From Adiantum capillus-veneris (taxonomy: Eukaryota > Streptophyta > Polypodiopsida > Polypodiales > Pteridaceae): a stretch of DNA of 64,000 nt. The notes under the pieces were generated by a model that saw only the letters and a program-made list of their open reading frames with translations, did not search any database and had not been told where the DNA came from. Positions 42,565 through 54,285 of this stretch are shown piece after piece. The stretch covers positions 150,220,647 to 150,284,646 of the forward strand of contig CM043962.1 of assembly GCA_014529385.2 (NCBI GenBank), in the 5' to 3' direction. A program made the position numbers and the translations under genes. Position 1 is the first letter of the stretch. Each line of letters opens with the position of its first letter.

Positions 42565-45500
42565 ATGAGTAGTGACGAGGATGTGGGACCGTCCAACCGA
42601 AACACCTATCTCTCAATGAGGGTCTTATGTCCTTGTAATCAATGCAAGCATGCTGTGCGACAGACAAGACGTGTTTCTTTGCAGCACGTTCGCGAATTTG
42701 GCGAGTTCGATCCATCTATTATAGCTCGAGTTGTTGCCAATTTTAACTCGTCGGACTCTGACGCTGGCCAACAAGCAGCAATCTTGCAACCCAATAGACG
42801 TGTTCGCAGGCGCTTTGGTCAAGTAGCATATGTGAGGCCACAAGATGTAGCCTCTGACAGCTCGGGGGATGATCATGCAGAGCACATTCCCAATGAGGCA
42901 ATGTTTGAGCCCGAGATTGATGAAATGATCGAGACGATCATGGATTCAGAAAGGCTTATCTATGATGATATGAAAAGTGAAGCCGATACGCCATTGTATA
43001 ATGGAGCACGTATGTCTAGATTGAAAGCACTCCTGGTTCTTCTCAACAAGCAGGCAAAGTTTGGATGGAGTGACACTAGCGTCACAGCGCTTTTTAGGTG
43101 ATCTATTACAATTAGTTTACTTTAATAAAACTCTAAATGTATAATGATCGGATAGATTTTTACACGACTGTATCATATTTTTATGTTGTGTAGATTGCTT
43201 AAAGAGCACATACTACTAGCTAACAATGTGATGCCAGATTCCTGAGATGAAGCAAGAAAGATTTTGCGAAACTTGGGGATGGATTACAATTCTATCCACG
43301 CTTGTCCTAATGACTGCATTCTTTTCAGAGGGGAATACATAGACATGGAGAAGTGTCCGAAATGTGATTCCGAAAGATATCGAGTAGATCTCCACGGGAC
43401 AAAAATTCCACAAAAGGTTTTGCGACATTTTCCTCTGCTTCCTCGCATCAAGCATTTCTTCGAATGTAAGTCCATGGCCGCCCTAGCATCATGGCATGAG
43501 GAGAATAAATCTTCGGATGGTGTGCTACGAACTCCTGCAGATTGCGCAACCTGGAAACATATAGATGGAACATGGTCGGATTTTGCCAGGGAAGCTCGAA
43601 ATTTACGCTTAGGCCTGGCTATGGATGGCGTAAATCCATTTGGTCAAAGATCAACATCTTACAGTGTATGGCCCGTTGTCATCGTCAACTACAACATTCC
43701 CCCGTGGTTGACTACGAAGAAGGGGCACCTATGGCTAAGCTTGATTGTTTCAGGGCGATATAACGTGAAGAATATGGATGTGTATCTTCGTCCACTATTG
43801 GAAGAGCTACAACAATTGTGGATTGGCATAGAGGTGGTGGATATGAGCCGACACACAGGACGATGGAATGCTTTGATTAGAGGCATTCTAATGTGGACCA
43901 TGCATGACTATCCCAGGCTAACAGAATGCTCAGGTGATCTATTGACACTCCTCACTCAGACATTGTAAATCTTGTTTTTTTCCATAGTTGATCTATTATC
44001 ATGTGTATACATGCAGGGCTTCAAACAAGCGGATACAGAGCATGTGTCACATGTGCACGTAGGGTGCCCTCACTGAAGAAGCAAATCTACGAAGGTCATC
44101 AAGCGTATCTTCCAAAGAATCATGTGTTACGCGACGGCTTTTTGGGAAGAGAGCCACCAAGGATGTCTGCACAAGCATGGTTAGAGCAGAAGGAGATGTG
44201 CGATGACGGATTGCCTCCAGGGATGAAGAGACTATCTCTATGGTACGAGTTACCATACTGGCCCCGACTCATGATCAATCACTTGCTCGATCCAATGCAC
44301 ATATTCAAGAATGTGGGTAATCTACTATGGGACCATCTGACCGGCAAGAAAGATACTTGACCTTAGAAATGTGGATTGTATGGAGCAATATTGGCCGCAA
44401 ACAGCGTCTGATGGATCGATAAAACTCCCTAAAGCACCATGGATTTTCACAGGAGCCCAAGAACGCAAAGTAAAAGAGACCATTCGATCTTTGCGGACCC
44501 CCACTGGCGTAATGCACTCGCTCCGAACGTCTTTTACTAAAGAAGGAAAGCTTACCGGTTTGAAGTCACACGATTGGCATAAAATGTGTCAGGTACGTTC
44601 ATAGTGGACTTTAATATCATTGCATAAAATGTGGACTTTAATATCATTGTTGCACATAATTTACAGTTTATTTTACCGGTTGCCATTGAGGGATGTTTGT
44701 CTCTCGACGTCCGTAACACAATCTACAAACTTGCAAGGCTGGTGCAATGGATCTCACAAAAGGAGATCAACGTAGACTCCATACCATTCGCCAAACTAAA
44801 TGCTGCGGAGCTTGTGTGCATGTTTGAGAAACATTTTCCTACTACCATGCTAACCATTCAGGTGCATCTTCTTGTTCACATAGTTGATGAGGTGGAAATA
44901 GCTGGCACAGTTCATTCCAGATGGATGTTCTTCTTAGATAGTTTCATGAAAACGCTTAAGGGATATGTGCGTCAAAAGGCACGTCCAGAGGGTAGCATGG
45001 CAGAAGGTTGGTTGGTATCAGAGTCCCTAGTGTACATTGGAAAGTGGCTAGACAGATTTGATAAAGCCCGGGACGCTCTATGGCGAACCATAGATGATGA
45101 GCGCATATCTGGGATTGTCATTTGCAATCTCGGTGTTGAGAAGAAGATGACGGAAGATCTAGAGGCTAAAATCAACCGATTTTGCATGCTTCACAAGGTT
45201 GATTTTGCATGCTTCACAATCCAGTGATGCAAAAGTGGATTTCACAATATGAGGATGCAAAGCAAGAGCGACAAAGGGCACGAATCGAGTGGAGACGGAG
45301 AAGACGACCACCGATGCACTATCCGACAGGTCTGGAGAGCCTACCAACATTCATGAGCTTAAGATGGTTGCACAACCAATTGAAAAGCGCACAACAATGC
45401 GGTGACGAAGTGGCTGAGGAAGAGTGGGAGTACTCTCGGGGTTGCGCGACCAAGGTAAGTTTGCAATGTACGACTAGCTAGTGACTTTATTTCTAAACGT

Positions 45501-46305
45501 TTGAACGGCCACTCATAATCTTTGTTCGTTGTAGTATAAGTCATACACAGCAGCATGGTGTAAAGGTCGACATTTTAGGATGGAACGGATCGACAAAAAG
45601 CGTTTTACTCAAGATTGTGAAATCATGGCAAAATTTGAACAGTCTAGTCGACGACGTTCCTCTGATGCAGATCCTGTGGTGGAGGAACTCACTTACTTCG
45701 GCACGCTACAAGAGATTTTGAGGATCGATTACAGAGGATTTTTTGTCGACTTGTTCGACGTGCAATGGTTCAAGATAATCATGGAGGGTCGCAACGCTAC
45801 TATGCGTAGAGGAGAGTCTGGTTTTCTTGAGGTGGATTCTACTAAGAAATGGACTGACCTAAGAGACACTTTCGTACTACCCGAGCATTGTGAACAAGTA
45901 AGTATATAAATAGTTAACATCCCCCTTTTACAAGTTATGTGCTTGAAAGCTCTCATGTAAGTTATGTGGCTCTGGCAGGTAATATTTCATCCTACAAAGT
46001 CTACATCAAACTGGTGGTACGTCATAGAGTTAGCCCCTCGTAGTGCAAGGACGTATGAAGGCTACCATGTGCCAATCACAACGGCATCAATGGAGGAGAT
46101 CAGAGAAGATGCTCAATCAGAAGCCACTGCGGTGGTGCCAGACGAGCATCAAGATGCTACTACTCTATATGGGGTGCATGCAGAGGATCTACAAAATGAA
46201 ACAGAGGATATGTGTTTAAACGGAGAGCTCTATATAGATATAGGAAGTTATGCTGAGTTATGCGAGGATGAGAGAGAGATCTCTGAAAGCCACAAATATT
46301 GTATT
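42565..46305 (+). CDS. CACTA-1 TNP2-type transposase, multi-exon
   Basis: It starts MSSDEDVGPSN. Exons and GT-AG introns: exon 42565-43097, intron 43098-43193; exon 43194-43933, intron 43934-44016; exon from 44017; intron 44593-44666; exon 44667 onward; introns near 45450-45535 and 45900-45980; end at 46305. Features in order: N-terminal CPCNQCKH zinc motif; LYNGARMSRLKALLVLLNKQ; IHACPNDCILFRGEY and CPKCDSERY; VLRHFPLLPRIKHFF; GLAMDGVNPFG with the first catalytic Asp; SVWPVVIVNYNIPPW; VYLRPLLEELQQLW; CVTCARR; LTGLKSHDWHKM; SRWMFFLDSFMKTLKGYVR; then a C-terminal DUF4216-like part (FDVQWFKIIMEG). One in-frame TGA (43242-43244, after MPDS) is shared with CACTA-2, and the frame around 44360 is broken. 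So it may be a pseudogene or have a further small intron. The protein would bind subterminal repeats and cut the TIRs. Confidence 0.75.
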
Positions 46306-46559
46306 TGAACATTTTTTCTCCGTGTTGTAAAAGCTCTGGCTCTCTAAGTACCTTCCATGGTGTATAACACTCTTTTCTACTCGCGCTCACATCTTTTGAT
46401 TGAAAATTCTGAGTTTTCGACTTGCCTCTTCTATCACTCAATTCATTGCGTCATTGTATTTATATGCGTCATTACGTCATTGTATTTAATGGTCTTTGCG
46501 TCATTGTCTACTCTATACATTCAATATTAAGTTAAAATATTCGTGTGTTTAATGCAGGT

Positions 46560-47682
46560 ATGGATGATGAGGAGTTTATTTCTTCTTTGTCACCGCAGCA
46601 GAGACAGTGGTACGTGGAGCGTCATCGCTCTGGCACATCATCGCGCGTTCCTACTCCATCCGCATCTCCCTCTCTTTCGGAGCATTCGGCACGCTCCGAA
46701 GCTTCGGTATCGACGAGACGATCTTCACACTCGTCTAGACACCGACGCTCTAGTGGTGGAGATGGCGGTTGTTGTGGGGATTCTGCCACTGATGCCTCCA
46801 CACCGCCTCGTGTTCGAAGAGGCTCTTTACCCTCCCCTTCTTTGCCCGCCCCCACACCAGCCACACCATTGCCATCTACGTCAGGTTTCGCGCGGTTGAC
46901 TGTTCCTAGCAGCTACACACCTCTACCTACTCCGCCAGGAGCCTCCCCACTCGACACTCCTCGCTTCGGGGCCCAGACGCCGGTGGAGACACCTGACATC
47001 CGTACCTCCATCGACACGCCGCTAGAGACCCCTGCCGCGACACCCAGGTTCATGACGAGTTTCCCGTTCCAACACGGGATCAACGCTTCAATGAAGACAT
47101 GATGAAGATTCGAATGCGCGAATACTGTAAACACAAGCGTTCCGAAGTGCAAAAAGCAATCAAGCATGGGTCGAACAGGCCAGATTGGCTGGCCAAAGAA
47201 GATTGGAAGAATGCGAAGAAAGCAGCGCGCGAGAATCCCGACAAGTGGAAGCAACAAAAGGATGCAGCCAGAGCGCGAGTAGAGGCAGAGAGCTCGCACC
47301 ACTTGGGGAGCGGTGGATGGGCATCATTTGAGGCCGATTTTGTAAGTGTTTTCGCATTGCTCTTTATGTTCGATAGTTTAGGGTTTATGAGTTTCTTAAT
47401 TCTAACATAATGAAATCTTTGTATGTTTTGACAGTGGTCGATAACAGGACGTGATCCCACACCATACGAGCGCGAGTACGCAGGCAGGAAGGGCTTAAAC
47501 GCCCTGATGGACATTCTCAGTTCTCGCGGCGGCATGGTTAGTATTAGGGTTTACTCTTTTCTATTTTTTGTATTGTTTTATAAATGTCGTTATATGTTTA
47601 TACTTACTGAAAGCTGTCTTATTGTCTTTTTTTGCAGAATCCGACAGATACGCCGCTTGGACGCGATGAGACGTCTGACTAA
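46560..47682 (+). pseudogene. CACTA-1 second gene with internal deletion
   Basis: It starts MDDEEFISSLSPQQRQW, has a Ser/Pro/Thr-rich N-terminal half with repeated TPxxTP motifs, and then RMREYCKHKRSEVQKAI, RPDWLAKEDWKNAKKA and HHLGSGGWASFEADF, followed by two short introns and a stop at 47680-47682. The intact form is in CACTA-2 (48661-49970). Here about 200 bp are missing after ATPRF, between the Pro-rich part and the basic part, and the frame shifts. The C-terminal wording (GSGGW, GRDPTPYE) is that of plant Ptta/En-Spm-associated proteins, thought to bind DNA. Confidence 0.75.
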
Positions 47683-48062
47683 GCGACGTTAGTTTAGCCG
47701 TAGCTAGATAGCATTAGTTTAGGGTTTCTCATAGCTTATGTATCATGAGACAGATTTTATACGTCTTTTTGAACCATGTATATTATTACATTTGTCACCG
47801 CAGTTCATTTTGCCAATCAATTCTTTATGTCTATGATGTTGTACAATTGTCATTATTACATTTGCCAATCAATTCATTTTGCCTATGATGTGTACAATTG
47901 TCAATTTTGCAAACAATGCGTCTTGTGGGTGACTATTTTGGGTCTATTATCTACCCTTGCACTTTTTTTAAAAAGTGAATCAAGTACAATATGGCTGAAT
48001 GCCCTGTCACCAAAAAAAAATTCTCTCGGGCGTCGCTATAACCGTCGCTATTTAGGGCTTCG
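47683..48062 (+). other. CACTA-1 3' noncoding end
   Basis: AT-rich 3' region collinear (inverted) with 48290-48650 in CACTA-2, ending in a few GTCGCTA subterminal repeats. It lacks one arm of the 29-bp palindrome that CACTA-2 keeps at 48314-48342. Confidence 0.75.
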
Positions 48063-48116
48063 CACTACAAGAGGTTGTGTGCTCTTGTGACGCTGTTAGC
48101 GACGGAAATACACTGG
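48063..48116 (-). repeat. CACTA-2 left terminal inverted repeat
   Basis: Starts CACTACAAGAGGTTGTGTGC and ends ...ATACACTGG; same as the right end over 54 bp, then related subterminal sequence. Confidence 0.93.
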
Positions 48117-48297
48117 GTTTTTATAACCCCGGTGTCGCTAAATCCGTCGCTACGAGCGTCGCTACGAGAGCGTCGCTATATGCGTCGCTATATAGAGACG
48201 CTCATAGCGACGGTTATAGCGACGTTTACACTGAAGACTATAGCGATGCTCATAGCGACGCTACAGAGCCATAAATAGCGACGGTTATAGCGACGCC
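48117..48297. repeat. CACTA-2 left subterminal TAGCGACG repeats
   Basis: TAGCGACG and its complement CGTCGCTA, with near variants, occur more than ten times in about 180 bp, in both orientations. Confidence 0.9.
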
Positions 48298-48313
48298 CGA
48301 GAGAATTTTTTTT

Positions 48314-48342
48314 GGTGGCAGGGCATTCAATGCCCTGCCACC
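48314..48342. other. 29-bp palindrome near the CACTA-2 end
   Basis: GGTGGCAGGGCATT, one base, AATGCCCTGCCACC: 14-bp perfect arms. At the same place CACTA-1 has only one arm left. Confidence 0.9.
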
Positions 48343-48660
48343 CATCAACCATATTGTACTTGATTCACTTTTTAAAAAAAGTGCAAGGGTAGATAATAGA
48401 CCCAAAATAGTCACCCACAAGACGCATTGTTTGCAAAATTGACAATTGTACACATCATAGGCAAAATGAATTGATTGGCAAATGTAATAATGACAATTGT
48501 ACAACATCATAGGCATAAAGAATTGATTGGCAAAAGGAACTGCGGTGAAAAATGTAATAATATACATGGTTCAAAAAGACGTATAAAATCCGTCTCATGA
48601 TACATAAGCTATGAGAAACCCTAAACTAATGCTATCTAGCTACGGCTAAACTGACGTCGT

Positions 48661-49970
48661 TTAGTCAGACGTCTCATCGCGTCCAAGCGGCGTATCTGTC
48701 GGATTCTGCAAAAAAAGACAATAAGACAGCTTTCAGTAAGTATAAACATATAACGACATTTATAAAACAATACAAAAAATAAAAAAGAGTAAACCCTAAT
48801 ACTAACCATGCCACCGCGAGAACTAAGAATGTCCATCAGGGCGTTTAAGCCCTTCTTGCCTGCGTACTCGCGCTCGTATGGTGTGGGATCACGTCCTGTC
48901 ATCGACCACTGTCAAAACATACAAAGATTTCATTATGTTAGAATTAAAAAACTCATAAACCCTAAACTATCGAACATAAAGAGCAATGTGAAAACACTTA
49001 CAAAATCGGCCTCAAATGATGCCCATCCACCGCTCCCCAAGTGGTGCGAGCTCCCTGCCTCTACTCGCGCTCTGGCTGCATCCTTTTGTTGCTTCCACTT
49101 GTCAGGATTCTCGCGCGCTGCTTTGTTCGCATTCTTCCAATCTTCTTTGGCCAACCAATCTGGCCTGTTCCACCCATTCTTGATTGCTTTTTGCACTTCG
49201 AAACGCTTGTGTTTGCAGTATTCGCGCATTCGAATCTTCATCAGGTCTTCATTGAAGCGCTGATCCCGTGTTGGAACAGGAAACTCATCATGAAGTATGC
49301 TGATGACTCTGTTTTTTAAATCACTTGGTACTTCACTCCATTTGTTTAGTATGTAGTGTCTAAACAACTGAGAGCAAAGACCACGCATGCGCGAGATCAC
49401 CTTCTTGCCGTCATCATCCATGATGATGCCGCCGCTGAAGTCGATGGAGTAAGACAAGCCCTCTGGCCGGTGATGCGTGAACCTGGGTGTCCCGACAGGG
49501 GTCTCTAGCGGCGTGTCGATGGGGGTACGGACGTCAGGTGTCTCCACCGGTGTCTGGGCCCCGAAGCAAGGAGTGTCGAGTGGGGTGGCTCCTGGCGGAG
49601 TAGGTAGAGGTGTGTAGCTTCTAGGAACAGTCAGCCGTGCAAAACCTGACGTAGATGGCGATGCTGTGGCTGGTGTGGGGGCGGGCAAAGAAGGGGAGGG
49701 TAAAGAGCCTCGTCGAACACAAGGCGGTGTGGAGGCATCGGTGGCGGAATCCCCACAACAACCGCCACTGCCACCACTAGAGCGCCGGTGTCTAGACGAG
49801 TGTGAAGCTCGTCTCGTCGACACCGAAGCTTCGGAGCGCGTCGAATGCTCCGAAAGAGAGGGAGATGCGGATGGAGTAGGAACGTGCGATGATGCGCCAG
49901 AGCGATGACGCTCCACGTACCACTGTCTTTGCTGCGGTGACAAAGAAGAAATAAACTCCTCATCATCCAT
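48661..49970 (-). CDS. CACTA-2 second gene (Ptta/En-Spm-associated type)
   Basis: ATG at 49970 (MDDEEFISSLSPQQRQW), just after an acceptor-like TTAATGCAG. Exon 1 is 49970-49002, intron to 48909, exon 2 is 48908-48807, intron to 48706, exon 3 is 48705-48661. About 371 residues with no stop. The N-terminal half is rich in Ser, Arg, Pro and Thr (repeated PTP/TPxDTP). The C-terminal half has ISRMRGLCSQLFRHYILNKW, RFNEDLMKIRMREY, RPDWLAKEDWKN, HHLGSGGWASFEADFW and GRDPTPYE, the layout of the second protein of plant En/Spm-like elements (PF03004-like), which I infer binds element ends. It is complete here and deleted in CACTA-1. Confidence 0.8.
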
Positions 49971-50289
49971 ACCTGCATTAAACACACGAATATTTAAACT
50001 TAATATTGAATGAATAGAGTAGACAATATTTAAACTTAATATTGAATGAATAGAGTAGACAATGACGCAAAGACCATTAAATACAATGACGTAATGACGC
50101 ATATAAATACAATGACGCAATGAATTGAGTGATAGAAGAGGCAAGTCGAAAACTCAGAATTTTCAATCAAAAGATGTGAGCGCGAGTAGAAAAGAGAGTT
50201 ATACACCATGGAAGGTACTTAGAGAGCCAGAGCTTTTACAAGACGGAGCAAAATTGTTCAAATACAATATTTGTGGCTTTAAGAGATCT

Positions 50290-51993
50290 CTCTCTCATCC
50301 TCGTATAACTCACCATAACTTCCTATATCTATATAGAGCTCTCCGTTTAAACACATATCCTCTGTTTCATTTTGTAGCTCCTCTACATGCACCCCATATA
50401 GAGTAGTAGCATCTTGATGCTCGTCTGGCACCACCGCAGCGGCTTTTGATTGAGCATCTTCTCTGATCTCCTCCATTGATGCCATTGTGATTGGCACATG
50501 GTAGCCTTCATACGTCCTTGCACTACGAGGGGCTACCTCTATGACGTACCACCAGTTTGATGTAGACTTTGTAGGATGAAATATTACCTGGATGACATAA
50601 CTTACATGAGAGCTTTCAAGCACATAACTTGTAAAAGGGGGATGTTAACTATTTACATACTTACTTGTTCAAAGCCTCTGATCAAAGCATTCCGTCGTCC
50701 TGTGTGTCGGCTCATATCCACCACCTCTATGCCAATCCACAATTGTTGTAGCTCTTCCAATAGTGGACGAAGATACACATCCATATTCCCCACTTTATAT
50801 CGCCCTGGCACAATCAAGCTTAGCCATAGGTGCCCCTTCTTCGTAGTCAACCACGGGGGAATGTTGAAGTTGACGATGACAGAGGGCCATACACTGTAAG
50901 ATGTTGATCTTTGACCAAATGGATTTACGCCATCCATAGCCAGGCCTAAGCGCAAATTTCGAGCTTCCCTGGCAAAATCCGACCATGTTCCATCTATATG
51001 TTTCCAGGCTACGCAATCTGCAAGAATTCGTAGCACACCATCCGAAGATTTATTCTCCTCATGCCATGATGCTAGGGCGGCCATGGACTTACATTCGAAG
51101 AAATGCTTGATGCGAGGAAGCAGAGGAAAATGTCGCAAAACCTTTTGTGGAATTTTTGTCCCGTGGAGATCTACTCGATATCTTTCGGAATCACATTTCG
51201 GACACTTCTCCATGTCTATGTATTCCCCTCTGAAAAGAATGCAGTCATTAGGACAAGCGTGGATAGAATTGTAATCCATCCCCAAGTTTCGCAAAATCTT
51301 TCTTGCTTCATCTCAGGAATCTGGCATCACATTGTTAGCTAGTAGTATGTGCTCTTTAAGCAATCTACACAACATAAAAATATGATACAGTCGTGTAAAA
51401 ATCTATCCGATCATTATACATTTAGAGTTTTATTAAAGTAAACTAATTGTAATAGATCACCTAAAAAGCGCTGTGACGCTAGTGTCACTCCATCCAAACT
51501 TTGCCTGCTTGTTGAGAAGAACCAGGAGTGCTTTCAATCTAGACATACGTGCTCCATTATACAATGGCGTATCGGCTTCACTTTTCATATCATCATAGAT
51601 AAGCCTTTCTGAATCCATGATCGTCTCGATCATTTCATCAATCTCGGGCTCAAACATTGCCTCATTGGGAATGTGCTCTGCATGATCATCCCCCGAGCTG
51701 TCAGAGGCTACATCTTGTGGCCTCACATATGCTGCTTGACCAAAGCGCCTGCGAACACGTCTATTGGGTTGCAAGATTGCTGCTTGTTGGCCAGCGTCAG
51801 AGTCCGACGAGTTATAATTGGCAACAACTCGATCTATAATAGATGGATCGAACTCGCCAAATTCGCGAATGTGCTGCAAAGAAACACGTCTTGTCCGTCA
51901 CACAGCATGCTTGCATTGATTACAAGGACATAAGACCCTCGTTGAGAGATAGGTGTTTCGGTTGGACGGTCCCACATCCTCGTCACTACTCAT
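50290..51993 (-). pseudogene. CACTA-2 transposase, internally deleted
   Basis: ATG at 51993. It has the same N-terminal exons as CACTA-1 (CPCNQCKH, ACPNDCILFRGEY, AMDGVNPFG) up to SRHTGRRNALIRG at about 50660. It then jumps directly to EQVSM and, past the intron, VIFHPTKSTSNWWYVIE near the C-terminus. About 2.0 kb of coding sequence (matching 43884-45893 of CACTA-1) is missing, including the second half of the catalytic region. It also has CGA-to-TGA in the first exon (KHAV, stop, RTRRV) and the shared TGA after MPDS. It cannot make active transposase. Confidence 0.85.
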
Positions 51994-52055
51994 AATGAGG
52001 ATAAAAAACTTATAACCTGGACAACAAATTTAATATTCTATTGGCATTCTTCGTC

Positions 52056-52057
<2 letters not shown>

Positions 52058-52097
<40 letters not shown>

Positions 52098-52109
52098 CTC
52101 TCTCTCTTT
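52058..52109 (+). repeat. (CT)n microsatellite in CACTA-2
   Basis: CT run with two CTAT interruptions, the counterpart of the GA run at 42446-42499. Confidence 0.9.
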
Positions 52110-52189
52110 ACCTCACATTCTCTAGTCATGTCCAATCCCCGCACACCTCGGTCTAGAGGTGCACGGAGATCAGAACCAATGGGTTATAA

Positions 52190-52534
52190 TCTCGTCTTTA
52201 TTGGTAAATACCTATATTTGTGGGTACAAGAAATCTACACATCCACGTCTACATGATACTGCATGTAGTGGACAAAACCCCTTTGCGTCTTCTCTAGCTG
52301 TAGCACTTCACAGCATCTTAACATCTTTTCACAGTAGATCTTTTCACTGTTCGTCTAACCCTAAACCGTAAGTAATTCTTGCGTGGACTCGATCTAACGT
52401 AAATAAGCGTAAATCTAAATAAACGTAAATCTAACTAAAAATAAACCTAAATCTAATTTAACGTAAGTCTACATCTAACCTAATCTTTAACATCTTTTGG
52501 GATAGTTTCCTACGACGTTAAAACTCTCTTCTTC

Positions 52535-52570
<36 letters not shown>

Positions 52571-53646
52571 ACCTAAATAAACCTAAGTCTAATCTAATAT
52601 AACATAAATCTAAATCTAACGTAAATTATGTTATATTAAAAACAAAGAACTAAACTAACAGGGATTATAAGAACCTTAAAACTGATTTAACACATAATTT
52701 TTCACATAACTCGGCAAGAGTTGGCATTCTCATCACTAAAGATGTGAGAGTTAACTTCCTCGGTGACGCTGCCTCATCTCCATCCACATCTGACGACAGC
52801 AATTGGCCCTTTAGACCGTTCTTGCTCTTGTTACTAACTTTGAAGTTGCTGTTGAATGACTAGAGGTTGTCTAGAAGGTCATTGTGTCGGGGATGTAGTG
52901 ACTCTTGCCGCCCTGAAGATCCACCTTCTTCCCTATCTTCTGAAGACATTTCACCAGTACTTTTGGATTGACGGAGCCCACCATGAGTGAAGGTAGCAAT
53001 ACCCTATATTCCATTGAGGGCTTTCTTCACCCGCTTCATGCAGGCATCGCAGTCTATGGAGACCTAAATATAATCTAATATAACGTAAATCTAAATCTAG
53101 CGTAAATAAACGTAAATCTAGTTAAAAATAAACCTAAATCTAATTTAATGTAAGTCTACATATAACCTAATCTTTAACGTCTTTTAAGATAGTTTCCTAC
53201 GACGTTATAATCTCTTCTTCTTGTGTGTGTGCGCGTGTGTGGATGTGTGTGCCAATAAAAAGAGATAATTGGTATAACCTTTCTATCACCCATGCCAAGT
53301 ATGATAGATTGATTATGCCATTTCCCTCTTGAATAATAGGTCTTGAGTTCAACTCCTCGTCGGCTAGATCTTTAGGTCTTTTAATTTTAATTAGTTTTCT
53401 ACGACGTTAAATTAGTTTCTCTCTCTTTCTCTCTCAATGTGTGTGCGTTTTTTTGGATCGTATGCATGTTTTCTCTCTCTTTTCCTCTCTCAATGTGTGC
53501 GTTTTTTGTTTATGCATGTTCTCTCTCTCTTTTCCTCTCTCAATGCATGCGTTTTTTGTTTATGCATGCTCTCTCTCTCTTTTCCTCTCTCAATGTGTGT
53601 GTGCATTCTTTGTTTATGTATGTGTGTGTGCGTTTTTGTTTTTGTT

Positions 53647-53698
<52 letters not shown>

Positions 53699-53814
53699 AA
53701 CACTATGTGTGTGTGTATGTGTGTGTGTGAGAGAGAGAGAGAGGGAGAGAGAGAGAGGGGAAGGGAACATGAGAATGAGGAGAGGGAAGGAGCATACCTG
53801 GCTCTCCTTCCTCT

Positions 53815-53853
<39 letters not shown>

Positions 53854-53855
53854 AG

Positions 53856-53895
<40 letters not shown>

Positions 53896-53984
53896 CGTTA
53901 CCTGCTCCTTGCTTGAGGGCGCCGAAAAACTCAGATCTGAGATCTGAGTTTTTGGGCGTGCTCGGTTTTTTTTTTAGCCCAGCC
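52190..53984. other. CACTA-2 5' region with duplications and microsatellites
   Basis: There is no gene. A block with ACGTAAATCTAA repeats followed by AGTTTCCTACGACGTTA and a GT microsatellite occurs at about 52398-52560 and again at about 53084-53240 (spacing about 686 bp). Between 53420 and 53900 there are four copies of a TTTTCCTCTCTCAATG unit, then (CT)n, (GT)n, (GA)n, (GT)n and (GA)n. This stretch has no counterpart in CACTA-1, which is truncated here. Confidence 0.65.
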
Positions 53985-54231
53985 GGCGTCGCTATGAGCG
54001 TCGCAAATTTCTTTGTAAATTTGCGACGCTCATAGCGACGCCGGGAGTTTTTTTTTTGAGCGTCGTTGTGTGAGCGTCGCTAATATGAATAGCCTCTTGT
54101 AGTGCTGGAGCGTCGCTATAGACTTCTGTGTAAACGTAGCTATATTCGTCGCTATGAGCGTCTCTATATAGCGACGCTTATAGCGACGCTCTCGTAGCGA
54201 CGGTTTTAGCGACGCCGGGGGTTATAAAAAT
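53985..54231. repeat. CACTA-2 right subterminal repeats and an internal CACTA terminus
   Basis: CGTCGCTA/TAGCGACG repeats in both orientations. A second CACTACAAGAGG (minus strand, about 54092-54103) lies inside, as if one CACTA end had been inserted into or fused to another. Near 53990-54043 there is a long inverted repeat around GTCGCTATGAGCGTCGCAAA. Confidence 0.85.
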
Positions 54232-54285
54232 CCAGTGTATTTCCGTCGCTAACAGCGTCACAAGAGCACACAACCTCTTGTAGTG
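54232..54285 (+). repeat. CACTA-2 right terminal inverted repeat
   Basis: The reverse complement reads CACTACAAGAGGTTGTGTGC and matches the left end over 54 bp. Confidence 0.93.

Larger units (their letters stand above)
42375..48053 (+). mobile_element. CACTA-1, truncated at both ends
   Basis: It is homologous, in inverted orientation, to 48280-52187 of CACTA-2, and contains a full-length-looking transposase gene and a second gene with a deletion. Its 5' terminal part (matching 52190-54285 of CACTA-2) is absent: homology begins abruptly near 42375, beside the palindrome array. At the 3' side it runs into the subterminal repeats (GGGCGTCGCTATAACC) and stops at about 48053, some 10 bp before the terminus of CACTA-2. 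So neither TIR remains. Confidence 0.85.
48063..54285 (-). mobile_element. CACTA-2, both terminal repeats present
   Basis: 6,223 bp. Both ends read CACTACAAGAGGTTGTGTGC inward, and the first 54 bp of each end are the same. CGTCGCTA/TAGCGACG repeats crowd both subterminal regions, as transposase-binding sites do in this superfamily. Genes read leftward: a transposase gene with its middle deleted (50290-51993) and an intact second gene (48661-49970). No 3-bp target duplication is seen: the left flank (CG) belongs to CACTA-1 and the right flank starts inside a chromovirus reverse transcriptase. It is a nonautonomous deletion derivative with functional-looking ends. Confidence 0.9.

Noticed and set aside
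53437-53947. Cys/Leu/Phe/Ser-rich overlapping frames that resemble membrane proteins
   Set aside because: Products of CT/GT microsatellites and a repeated TTTTCCTCTCTCAATG unit; several frames are open at once.
48063-54285. A 3-bp target duplication for CACTA-2
   Set aside because: Flanking triplets TCG and TAT differ; no duplication can be claimed.
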